From NCBI GenBank assembly GCA_027459665.1, contig DAIDHN010000025.1, forward strand, positions 1 to 57,407: a DNA stretch of 57,407 nt, read 5' to 3'. The position numbers and the translations under genes were made by a program. The stretch comes from Chthonomonadaceae bacterium (GTDB taxonomy: Bacteria; Armatimonadota; Chthonomonadetes; Chthonomonadales; Chthonomonadaceae). The notes under the pieces are model-generated. The model saw only the letters and a program-made list of their open reading frames with translations. It did not search any database and had not been told where the DNA came from. Of the stretch, positions 8,277 to 16,232 are shown in pieces; position 1 is the stretch's first letter; each line of letters opens with the position of its first letter.

Positions 8277-9047
8277 ATGGCAGCCAAATTCAAAGCCCTC
8301 ACTGGGGCAGCCATAGGGCTTATAGCCCTGGGGATTGTCGCACTGCCCAGTTCGGCACGCGCACAGGATACCAGTTCCCAGGGGGGGAGCGGACTGACTG
8401 ACAATGGCAATGGCCCTACAATCAGTCACCTCGATCTGGAAAACGTAGACCTCTACACCGCTTTCACATTGCTGTTTACACAGGCAAAAGTGAACTATAC
8501 CCTCGATCCCAGTCTGCGTAATTACAGGGTATCTATACATCTGCGAAACGCAGAACCCTTCCGGCTTGTGCTAGAAGCTCTTCTGGCACGCGCCACAGCA
8601 GAAGGTTTGCCTCTCACCTATACAGTGCAGGATGGCTTCTACAGCATTGTGCCAAAGATTGAGACGACAGATACTTCTACTTCCACAACCAACAACAGTT
8701 CCGAACCTACCCCTCCTTCCTGGACGAAACCCTATCACTTCACAGTAGGTTCGTTCAACTTCAATGCTGAGGCGGTAACGCTTATGCTTGGCGGAAAACT
8801 GCTCAACCCCATACGTCTTCTTCAAAGCCAAAGCGGCACGAGTACCGGCGGCTTTGGCATGGGCGGTATGGGCGGCGGTATGGGTGGTATGATGGGCGGC
8901 GGCATGGGTGGCATGGGCGGCGGCATGGGTGGTATGATGGGCGGCGGCATGGGTGGCATGGGTGGCGGCATGATGGGCGGGGGTATGATGGGCGGCGGCA
9001 TGGGCGGCGGCATGGGCGGCGGCGGTGGTTTTGGCGGAATCGGTTAA
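8277..9047 (+). CDS. STN-domain protein with Met/Gly-rich tail
   Basis: A 256-residue exported protein (signal peptide through PSSARAQ). Residues about 45-120 are a secretin-and-TonB N-terminal (STN-like) domain: SHLDLENVDLYTAFTLLFT, then NYRVSIHLRNAEPFRLVLEA and TYTVQDGFYSIV. No secretin pore domain follows. Instead the last 60 residues or so consist almost only of Gly and Met in short GGM/GGGM units. A GAGGAG ribosome site precedes the start. It sits between pilP and pilQ and may be a periplasmic accessory of the secretin or an N-domain split from it. The function of the Met/Gly tail is unknown. Confidence 0.75.
   Translation: MAAKFKALTGAAIGLIALGIVALPSSARAQDTSSQGGSGLTDNGNGPTISHLDLENVDLYTAFTLLFTQAKVNYTLDPSLRNYRVSIHLRNAEPFRLVLEALLARATAEGLPLTYTVQDGFYSIVPKIETTDTSTSTTNNSSEPTPPSWTKPYHFTVGSFNFNAEAVTLMLGGKLLNPIRLLQSQSGTSTGGFGMGGMGGGMGGMMGGGMGGMGGGMGGMMGGGMGGMGGGMMGGGMMGGGMGGGMGGGGGFGGIG
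8855..9030 (+). repeat. 45-bp imperfect tandem repeat in the coding region (Gly/Met tract)
   Basis: The 3' end of the STN-domain gene is an in-frame tandem array. The unit beginning GGTATGATGGGCGGCGGCAT at 8886 recurs at 8931, a period of 45 bp (15 codons). Shorter GGCGGCATG units lie around it. Such arrays can change length by replication slippage. Confidence 0.75.
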
Positions 9048-9071
9048 GACTGACTGCATTTTCATCACCCT

Positions 9072-9101
9072 GTGCAGAGCCGGCAATGAGCGGCTCTGCA
9101 C
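9072..9101 (+). promoter_or_regulatory. Strong hairpin between the STN-domain gene and pilQ
   Basis: A perfect 11-bp inverted repeat, GTGCAGAGCCG (9072-9082) with CGGCTCTGCAC (9091-9101), has an 8-base loop and no T-run after it. It lies in the 181-bp gap before pilQ, the widest in this operon. It may stabilise or process the mRNA and so set the ratio of secretin to upstream proteins. Nothing else is seen in the gap. Confidence 0.5.
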
Positions 9102-9228
9102 CAGCCTCGGTAAAAAACCTGCATGATCCCGCTGGTATCTGAACTTCTGTTTTCTTTTATCGGAATTCTGCAAATACTTACTCAACCCGCGCAGCGATCC
9201 AGCTGACGCGTCAAGGGGGACAATTGGT

Positions 9229-11124
9229 ATGGGCTTGAAATGGCAAGGCGGTCGTGCCTCATACGCTCTTTCGGCAGTGGCGCTGAGCGCCGCGCTGCTT
9301 GCAGGAGGCAGTCATGCAGCACGCGCCGAAGGTGACTCACAAAATTCTGGCGCCGGTCAGCAAGGGCTGCCGGCAGGAAGCGCGGTTCAAACTCTCAATA
9401 GACTGACTCTGATGAATGCTGACCTCACCACAGCAGTGAATTTGATTGAGCAGAAAACAGGCATACAGGTTGTAATACTGCCGCCCGATGCAGATCAGCC
9501 TTATGGCAAGGTGAATGTTTCGCTGCGCAACAGAACCATCAGCCAGTCGCTTCGCGAAGTTGCTGCTTCGGCAGATGCTGAAATGTGGCAGCGCGACGGC
9601 GTGTACTACATTGGCCCCAAAGGGAGTGCACCCAGAAAACAGGAAGCGCCTCAGCCTTTGCTGCCGGTGAGCCTGCCTGTTCCACAAACTCCCAATTGGC
9701 ATGTGGCAAAAATTCGTATCAACTATATGCCTGCGCACCGCATGCTTACTCTCATGGGAATTACCAGACATCTTTCTATGGAAGACTGGATGAGGGAAGA
9801 TTCACTGAAGGCTGTGCAAGAGTCGATGACAGGCAGTATTGCACCGCAGATGAATCGCCCCCCGGTTTTTCTTACAGCAAACGGTGGGGCGCTTCAGTAT
9901 GCGCCTTCAGCACCTTCCGCAGGTTATGCAAACAATTCTCCTACGTTTCAGCAGGTAGCGCCGCAGTCGTCATCAGCCTCTACGGGCACCGCTGCTACTG
10001 CAAGTGATGCTGTACCGCTGCTGCAGGCCGCACACCGTGATGCTGCCGGCCTCGATTCTTTTGGCAGAGGCCAGGGCTTTGGCAGACCGGGCGGCGGCGG
10101 CGGTGGTTTCGGCGGCGGTGGTGGTTTTGGAGGCGGTGGTGGTTTTGGAGGCCAGGGTGCCGGCGGAGCCGGTGCGCCGGGTGCTGGAGGCGCAGGCGGG
10201 GTCGGCGGGGCACAAAATGCAACTGCGGCAGGTTTACTGCCGCCGGGCATCAACCCGGGCGATGTTTCTGCGCTCGATTCTGATGGCAGTCTGTTGCTGC
10301 GCTATACCACTCCGCAAGAGCTGGAGCAATTCAAGCAGCTTGTAAAACTGCTTGATGTGAAGCCGAAGCAGATAATGATCAAGGCTCAGTTTGTAACGGT
10401 TTCATCCAACAAGGTGAACTCGTTTGGTATTACCTGGAACTTCAGCAGAGTGAACCTGGTGGCAGCAGCCAATGCAGGGTTCAGCCCCACAAATACAGCG
10501 TTTATACAGTATGCCGCTGGGAACCTGCAAACACAGCTGAGCTGGATTCTCACTACAGGCAACGGCAAGCTGATTACCTCGCCTGAGGCTGTTACAACAA
10601 ACGGCGTGCCGGCAATCTTTGTAAACCAGACTCTTGAACCGGTGCTTATTCAGCAGCCTATTGTTGGTATCAATGGAAACGTGTTTGTTTCTACAACAAT
10701 CACACTCTTCCCTGTACTTACCAACCTGGCGATCACGCCCTACATCAACGGCGACGGCTCGCTCTATCTTACTGGGCAGCTTGTTACGCAGGCCATTGCA
10801 GGCAACGTAACTAACCCGGCTGGCGGCAGCATCCCGATTATATCCGGGCAGACTGCCTTTGTAAACCGAATTGTGAATGATGGGGATACGCTGGTGGTAA
10901 ACGGCCTTACCTCTACACAAGATTCGGTGTCTGAAAACAAGGTGCCCCTGCTGGGAGACCTGCCGCTGATCGGAACACTGTTCCGCTCTCGCAACGTCAC
11001 AACCGCCAGTTCCAACCTGCTGGTGTTTATCACTGCACAGGTACTGCCAGACAAGCCGGCGCTTGGCGAGGCCGGCGGCGGCACCCAGGCTGCAGGCAGT
11101 TCGTCGGGCGGCCTCCTTCCCTAA
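9229..11124 (+). CDS. pilQ: Type IV pilus secretin PilQ
   Basis: A 631-residue outer-membrane secretin. The signal peptide spans about residues 1-35 (ending SHAARAE). An STN domain follows (RLTLMNADLTTAVNLIEQKT), then an N-domain region and a long Gly-rich linker at about residues 283-327 (GGFGGGGGFGGGG type). From about residue 365 there is an N1/secretin module (LVKLLDVKPKQIMIKAQFVT). The pore domain ends with the secretin signature VPLLGDLPLIGTLFRSR and SNLLVFITAQVL. AAGGGGG precedes the ATG. Last gene of the pilus operon, followed by an intrinsic terminator. No pilB, pilC or pilT is in the window. Confidence 0.92.
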   Translation: MGLKWQGGRASYALSAVALSAALLAGGSHAARAEGDSQNSGAGQQGLPAGSAVQTLNRLTLMNADLTTAVNLIEQKTGIQVVILPPDADQPYGKVNVSLRNRTISQSLREVAASADAEMWQRDGVYYIGPKGSAPRKQEAPQPLLPVSLPVPQTPNWHVAKIRINYMPAHRMLTLMGITRHLSMEDWMREDSLKAVQESMTGSIAPQMNRPPVFLTANGGALQYAPSAPSAGYANNSPTFQQVAPQSSSASTGTAATASDAVPLLQAAHRDAAGLDSFGRGQGFGRPGGGGGGFGGGGGFGGGGGFGGQGAGGAGAPGAGGAGGVGGAQNATAAGLLPPGINPGDVSALDSDGSLLLRYTTPQELEQFKQLVKLLDVKPKQIMIKAQFVTVSSNKVNSFGITWNFSRVNLVAAANAGFSPTNTAFIQYAAGNLQTQLSWILTTGNGKLITSPEAVTTNGVPAIFVNQTLEPVLIQQPIVGINGNVFVSTTITLFPVLTNLAITPYINGDGSLYLTGQLVTQAIAGNVTNPAGGSIPIISGQTAFVNRIVNDGDTLVVNGLTSTQDSVSENKVPLLGDLPLIGTLFRSRNVTTASSNLLVFITAQVLPDKPALGEAGGGTQAAGSSSGGLLP

Positions 11125-11144
11125 CGGCATATAAGGTCAAACCA

Positions 11145-11186
11145 AGTGGAGGCGGGATCGTACGATCCTCCCTCCACTCTTTTTTT
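11145..11186 (+). terminator. Intrinsic terminator after pilQ
   Basis: Outer stem AGTGGAGG (11145-11152) with CCTCCACT (11171-11178) encloses the palindrome GGATCGTACGATCC. A T-rich run ends at 11186. A clear sense-strand terminator 20 bp after the pilQ stop. Confidence 0.85.
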
Positions 11187-11222
11187 GAATACATTGTAAT
11201 CGCACAATAACAAAGTTTATTG

Positions 11223-11228
11223 TATAAT
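11223..11228 (+). promoter_or_regulatory. Candidate -10 box
   Basis: TATAAT at 11223-11228 lies in an AT-rich stretch 78 bp before the start of the PAS/receiver gene. No convincing -35 is seen at the right distance, so the call rests on the -10 alone. Confidence 0.35.
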
Positions 11229-11305
11229 AATATACTGAAGAGTGTTTATATAGATTGCATAACAGAGAATGTTTACTATACACAGCAAGCAGGGATGCAG
11301 CCAGC

Positions 11306-12826
11306 ATGACTACGGGTGAACTGAGCAGCCAATTGAAGACAATATTGCAGCAGGTAGATCAGGGAGTGGTGATTCTGACATTGCAGGGTGATATTCTCCT
11401 CATGAATCTGGCTTATCAAAAAATGCTGGGGTTCGAGAACAATTCAGCAATATCGTCAGTTTCTGAACTGTTGAAGTGCCTTTCAGTAAATGATATGGAT
11501 GACGTGGCAATCAAGCAGGACCAATGGCCGGTTTGCAGACTGATGAGGGGGGAAACATTTGAAAATTATCTACTTAAAGTAACCAATGTACACAACAGCC
11601 GTTCTATAGTTGCCAGCTACAATGGCTCGCTTGTAAAAGATGAGGCAGGGAATGTAGAGTATCTTGTGTTTCTGGTACAAGACAGAACTAAAGAATACTA
11701 CATGCAGCTGCAGAAAATTAAAAACAGCCGTTTTGAAACAATTGTCAGGCTTTCTGGAAGAATTGCATACCAGTACAAAAATTTGCTCACCGTGCTGGAA
11801 GGAAACCTAGACATTATACTGCAGGAAGAGGACATTCCCTCCTCCATCTCCCCGGCTCTGAAACAGATAGAAACTGCCCTGGAGAGGGCAGCGCTGCTTA
11901 CAGAGAATTTGCATATACTGTCTGGGCAGAAAAATCTGGTTTATCAGCTGATTCAGTGGAATGTCTATCTGGAGCAGAAGCTGAATGAAATAATCGAGAT
12001 GCTGCCCGAAAATATTTCACTGGAGCTTGTATGGGATCAGGCGACCTGTCACCTGAATGCAGATGCAGAGTATATAAAACAGCTTCTTACCTCTCTGATT
12101 CAGTATACAGCCGCCGCTGTGCCAAAAGGGGGGAAACTAAGCCTCAATGCAGGATGTACAAAAGATGAAACCGGGGAATGGGCAGAGCTGCGTATAAAAG
12201 ACACCAGAACAACACAAAATATACGAGAGCAGCAGTTGCTGCAAGAGCCGTTTGGTTTTCGCAGCGAATCTGAAGCAGTGCATTTGGACCTGTTGCTTTG
12301 CTACTGTATTGCCAAGCAGCATGGGGGTTCTCTAGACTGGGTTACAGACCCGGAGGAGGGCGTTTGCATCAAGGTAAAACTGCCTTGTTTTCATAAACAT
12401 GAGCCAGCCCGCGATAGTGCGGCAGCAGTACATGAGATCGCTAAACCAGCGCTTAAAAATACAAGCATACTTTTGGTAGAAGACGAAGATACTGTGAGGA
12501 ACATGCTCTGCGAGATATTGCAAAACCAGGGCTATCAGGTGTATACGGCTGTATCGGGCAAGGATGCACTTACTCTGCTTGCCGATATGAATGCCACTCC
12601 TTCTTTGCTGGTAACCGATGTGATTATGCCAGGAATGAGCGGGGTAGAACTGGCCGAGAATGTGAAGAGAACCCTGCCAGACATAAAAGTGCTTTACATA
12701 ACAGGTTATACTTACCGCGCATTTGAAGAACAGAATGTAAAGATTGATGAAAGCAACATACTTTCAAAACCTTTCAAGATGACTACGTTTATTGAGCGGG
12801 TGCATGATGCACTGGGAAGCCCCTAG
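11306..12826 (+). CDS. PAS / pseudo-histidine kinase / receiver protein
   Basis: A 506-residue cytoplasmic protein. Residues about 8-125 resemble a PAS sensor (VDQGVVILTLQGDILLMNLA). The next part aligns by eye with HisKA and HATPase_c, but the key residues are replaced. The phosphoacceptor position of the usual GGIAHDFNNLL motif reads GRIAYQYKNLL, with Tyr near residue 155. The N-box asparagine is lost (SLIQYTAAAVPKGG), the DTG motif reads DTR, and the GTGLGL loop reads VHLDLLL. The C-terminal receiver looks intact: acidic pocket VEDED, phosphoacceptor Asp near 438 in VTDVIMPGMSG, and Lys in LSKPFK. It therefore probably cannot autophosphorylate and may act as a scaffold or a receiver fed by another kinase. 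An earlier start at 11255 is possible; 11306 has a CAGGGA site. Its stop shares the bases CTAG with the convergent polA stop. Confidence 0.8.
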   Translation: MTTGELSSQLKTILQQVDQGVVILTLQGDILLMNLAYQKMLGFENNSAISSVSELLKCLSVNDMDDVAIKQDQWPVCRLMRGETFENYLLKVTNVHNSRSIVASYNGSLVKDEAGNVEYLVFLVQDRTKEYYMQLQKIKNSRFETIVRLSGRIAYQYKNLLTVLEGNLDIILQEEDIPSSISPALKQIETALERAALLTENLHILSGQKNLVYQLIQWNVYLEQKLNEIIEMLPENISLELVWDQATCHLNADAEYIKQLLTSLIQYTAAAVPKGGKLSLNAGCTKDETGEWAELRIKDTRTTQNIREQQLLQEPFGFRSESEAVHLDLLLCYCIAKQHGGSLDWVTDPEEGVCIKVKLPCFHKHEPARDSAAAVHEIAKPALKNTSILLVEDEDTVRNMLCEILQNQGYQVYTAVSGKDALTLLADMNATPSLLVTDVIMPGMSGVELAENVKRTLPDIKVLYITGYTYRAFEEQNVKIDESNILSKPFKMTTFIERVHDALGSP

Positions 12827-15537
12827 GAATGCATAACCGCCCAGTTGGGACCAGATTTGGCATCTACACGCAGTGGCACATTCAGCTGAAACGCATTTTC
12901 CATTAGAGACTGCAGTGGTTTCGTGAATCGTGCAAGCTCTGACTCATCTACTTCAAAAAGCAATTCATCGTGCACTTGCAGCAGCAGCGTGCATTCGGGC
13001 TGGTCTTTTAGCCAGAGGTGTACATTTTTCATGGCCAGCTTCATAATATCTGCTGCAGTGCCCTGCACCGGCATGTTTACAGCTGCACGTTCTGCTGCCT
13101 GTCGCAGTGTGTGATTTGGGCTGGAAAGATCGGGAACGTAGCGCCTTCGCCCCAGCAGTGTCTCTACATAGCCGTGATTGCGCGCCATAGTTTTGGTTTC
13201 TTCTACAAACTGGCGTACGCCGGGCAGCCTGGAGAAGTATTCTTCAATCCATCCTGCAGCCACGCTGTTTTCCACTCCCAGGGTAGCCGCCAGCGAGAAG
13301 GCGCTCTGCCCGTAAATTACAGCAAAATTGATTGTTTTGGCCTGTCTTCGCTGATCTGAGGTAACTTCGCTCACGGGCACGCCAAAAACGGTGGAGGCGG
13401 TGGCTGCGTGAATGTCCTCGTCATGTCGAAACGCTTCACGCAATGTCTCATCTCCGCTCATGTGCGCAAGTACGCGCAGCTCAACCTGGCTGTAGTCGCA
13501 GGAGAGTAGCAGACGGCCGGGAGGAGCAATGAAAGCCCGTCTAATTTCGCGCCCGGCCTCGCTGCGCACAGGTATATTTTGCAGGTTTGGGTCTGAGGAA
13601 CTGAGGCGGCCGGTGCTGGCCACAGTTTGATGCAGCGTAGTGTGTACCCTGTGAGTAACAGGGTCTGCAAGGCGGGCAAGCGCATCGGTGTAGGTGGCCT
13701 TGAGTTTTGCCTGTTCCCTGTAATCCAGAATTTTGCGGCATATCTCGTGTTTTGCCGCAAGCTGTTCCAGCACATCGGCATCGGTAGAATAGCCCGTTTT
13801 GGTTTTTCTGCCGTGCGGAAGCTGCAGTTTCTCAAAAAGCACTTCCTGCAGTTGTTTTGGAGAGCCAATGTTGAACTCTGTTCCGGCTAGGCTGTAGATG
13901 TCTGCAGTAAGCTGCTCTATTAGGCTGCCCATTTTCTCCCCCAGGTTCTGCAGGTAAGGCAGGTCTACCAGCAGACCCTGGCGCTGAATTTCTGCCAGTA
14001 TGGGCGAGAGGGGCATTTCAATATCTTCCAGAAGCGGCATCATTCCCTGCTGCTGCAGCTGTGAGTGCAGCGGCTCATCCAGTGCGAGCAGACAGGCAGC
14101 TTCCGCCATGGCGGAAGCGCCCTCCAGGTTCGGGTCGGAAGGTATAAACATACCTCCAAGCTGTATCTCGGCCTGCCGTGCCACAGAATAGCCGCTCTTG
14201 CCGGCATCTAGCAGGTAGGCGGCAAGCAGGACATCAAACTGCACAGGCTGAAGGTGCAGGTTTGCATTCCAGAAAGCAGGGTAGAGCGCCGCGGCATTCC
14301 AGACAATGCGGCGTTTGCCGGGCGTTTGCAGCAGTGCGTGCAGAAGTGCGGCGGTTTCTGCCGATACGCTGTTTTCTTCGGCGAAAAGACTTTGCTGCGC
14401 AGTGGCCGCCAGGCTGTTTGCACAGGGCAGGTACCAGGCCCTGTCGGGATGAAAGGCAAAGGCAATGCCCTGCAGCAGAGAGGTGCGGCCGCTGGTTCCC
14501 TGCTGCAGATGGGCAACCAGTGCAATGCGTTTGGCCTGTTCGAGTGCATCGGCGGCCTGCTGCAATTCTGCGCTGCCCTGCACCGTGGTACATGCCACTA
14601 TATTCTGCTGGGGAGATGAGGCCGCATCTTGTATAACGCTTTCTCTCTCTTGCTGCAACAGTCGGATTTTGCCTTGCAGCGAGCGGAATTCCAGGTTCTC
14701 AAACAATTCCAGCAGGTTCTGCCTGTTTTCATCGGTGAACAGGTAGGGCTGAAGGGCAAGCGAGAAATCTGCATTGCAGACAATAGAGGTTAGGCTGCGA
14801 GAGGCGCGCGCCTGCTCGGAGTGCAGCAGCAGCAGCTCGCGAATGCGTGGAGGGGTGACCTCCTCCAGGCGGGTTAAAAGGTTTTCAAGGGTATCAAATT
14901 TCTGCAGCAAGGCCGCAGCAGTTTTTTCGCCAATGCCCGGCACACCCGGTATGTTGTCGCTTGTGTCTCCGGTGAGGGCTTTGAAGTCGGCTATCTGGTC
15001 GGGGCCGACGCCATATCGTGCCCGAACCGCTTCAGCATCGTAGTCGGTTACCTCGCTTACTCCCCGGCGGGTCATGCGAACGCGCACTGGCCCGCCCACC
15101 AGCTGTAGCTGATCTGAGTCGCCTGTGTAGATGGTTACCTCATAGCCCTGTTCTCTGCCGCGAAATGCCAGGGTGCCAATCAGGTCGTCTGCCTCATAGC
15201 CCGCTGCTTCTGCCGACTGTATGCCCATAGCGGTTACCAGCTCGCGTGCAGTGGGCATTTGCTCTACCAGACGCGGGTCTGCGTTGGGGCGGTGCGCCTT
15301 GTACGCCTCAAATTCCTGGTGCCGCAGGGTAGGGGCATGGGCATCCCAGCAAACTACCATGGCAAACGGCTTTTCAGATGAGACAATAGAGAAAAGCATA
15401 TTGGCAAACCCGTAGAGCGCGCCGGTAGAACGGCCGTCGCGGGTGCGCAAATCCTGCCCTGCAAAAAATGCGCGAAAAAGCAGACTGTAGGCGTCTACCA
15501 GTATGAGGGTAGGTGTGGTTTGGCTGGGTTTTAACAT
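12823..15537 (-). CDS. polA: DNA polymerase I
   Basis: A 904-residue repair and Okazaki-fragment polymerase. The N-terminal 5'-3' exonuclease/FEN domain starts LILVDAYSLLFRAFFAG and includes ADDLIGTLA and SDNIPGVPGIGEKTA. The middle domain takes the place of the 3'-5' proofreading exonuclease, but the DxE metal motif is not seen (IALVAHLQQG at the expected place), so proofreading is probably absent. Polymerase motif A (DYSQVELRVLAH, about residue 680), motif B (RRQAKTINFAVIYG, about 730) and motif C (LLLQVHDELLFEV, about 850) are all present. GGAGAAC precedes the ATG. Third gene of a minus-strand cluster after parB and yajQ. Confidence 0.95.
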   Translation of the reverse strand: MLKPSQTTPTLILVDAYSLLFRAFFAGQDLRTRDGRSTGALYGFANMLFSIVSSEKPFAMVVCWDAHAPTLRHQEFEAYKAHRPNADPRLVEQMPTARELVTAMGIQSAEAAGYEADDLIGTLAFRGREQGYEVTIYTGDSDQLQLVGGPVRVRMTRRGVSEVTDYDAEAVRARYGVGPDQIADFKALTGDTSDNIPGVPGIGEKTAAALLQKFDTLENLLTRLEEVTPPRIRELLLLHSEQARASRSLTSIVCNADFSLALQPYLFTDENRQNLLELFENLEFRSLQGKIRLLQQERESVIQDAASSPQQNIVACTTVQGSAELQQAADALEQAKRIALVAHLQQGTSGRTSLLQGIAFAFHPDRAWYLPCANSLAATAQQSLFAEENSVSAETAALLHALLQTPGKRRIVWNAAALYPAFWNANLHLQPVQFDVLLAAYLLDAGKSGYSVARQAEIQLGGMFIPSDPNLEGASAMAEAACLLALDEPLHSQLQQQGMMPLLEDIEMPLSPILAEIQRQGLLVDLPYLQNLGEKMGSLIEQLTADIYSLAGTEFNIGSPKQLQEVLFEKLQLPHGRKTKTGYSTDADVLEQLAAKHEICRKILDYREQAKLKATYTDALARLADPVTHRVHTTLHQTVASTGRLSSSDPNLQNIPVRSEAGREIRRAFIAPPGRLLLSCDYSQVELRVLAHMSGDETLREAFRHDEDIHAATASTVFGVPVSEVTSDQRRQAKTINFAVIYGQSAFSLAATLGVENSVAAGWIEEYFSRLPGVRQFVEETKTMARNHGYVETLLGRRRYVPDLSSPNHTLRQAAERAAVNMPVQGTAADIMKLAMKNVHLWLKDQPECTLLLQVHDELLFEVDESELARFTKPLQSLMENAFQLNVPLRVDAKSGPNWAVMHS

Positions 15538-15677
15538 AAAACAGTTCTCCGAATAGAGAATATTGGGCGGCTGGATGCAAATATCTGCAAAAAATCAGAA
15601 GGAAGCAGAAATACCCTGCAGAAATACGTATGAACTACCAACAATATAAGTGATTCGAGTTCACCTTCCTTCCTGGG

Positions 15678-15718
15678 GACGGTCGGGTTTCTCTCCTTTT
15701 CCCGACCGTCTCTTTTTT
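15678..15718 (+). terminator. Intrinsic terminator facing against the yajQ-polA direction
   Basis: Stem GACGGTCGGG (15678-15687) with CCCGACCGTC (15701-15710), then TCTTTTTT on the plus strand. Both flanking genes are on the minus strand, so the U-tract would only work on antisense RNA. In the sense direction the stem follows an A-tract after the yajQ stop and has no U-run. Either a plus-strand RNA ends here or this is a non-canonical 3' element. Confidence 0.6.
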
Positions 15719-15737
15719 ATCACAAATAGAGCAGTAA

Positions 15738-16232
15738 CTATCTATAATTGGTAAATTCTACATCATAAGGCAAATCCTGCAGCGATCGAATCAGTTTTTG
15801 CACCGCCTGCAGCGCATCCTTGTCCTTACTGGTTACGCGCACCTGGTCTCCCTGTATCTGTGCATTCACTTTCAGGCCGCTTGCCTTGATCTCTTTCACA
15901 AGTTTTTTCGCCTCGTCTGTAGGAATGCCCTGTCTGAGCGTAATGGTCTGGCGTACGGTGCCCTTCGTGGCCGATTCCAGTTTTCCATATTCGATTGACT
16001 TGAGCGAAACCCCCCGTTTTGCGAGGCGGGTGCGCAGTATTTCCAGCAGCTGCTCCAGTTTGTACTCATCATCGCTGTGTATTTTGATGCTGTTTTCTTC
16101 CAGCTGCAGTTCGCTTACCGAACCTCGAAAGTCGAAGCGCGTTACTATCTCTTTTTCAGTCTGGTCTATTGCGTTTTTCACCTCAGTGATGTCTACGGCA
16201 GAGACCACATCGAAGGAATATTCAGAGGCCAT
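15738..16232 (-). CDS. yajQ: YajQ-family nucleotide-binding protein
   Basis: A 164-residue protein of full family length, with the conserved start YSFDVVSAVDITEVKNAIDQ, the RFDFRGS motif, and the second ferredoxin-like half KKLVKEIKASGLKVNAQIQG ending DLPYDVEFTNYR. Members bind nucleotides or nucleic acid, and a Xanthomonas member binds cyclic-di-GMP. Whether this one does is not shown. The ATG overlaps the parB stop (TGATG on the minus strand), so translation is probably coupled. AAGGAAC lies upstream. The parB-yajQ link is unusual. Confidence 0.93.
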   Translation of the reverse strand: MASEYSFDVVSAVDITEVKNAIDQTEKEIVTRFDFRGSVSELQLEENSIKIHSDDEYKLEQLLEILRTRLAKRGVSLKSIEYGKLESATKGTVRQTITLRQGIPTDEAKKLVKEIKASGLKVNAQIQGDQVRVTSKDKDALQAVQKLIRSLQDLPYDVEFTNYR

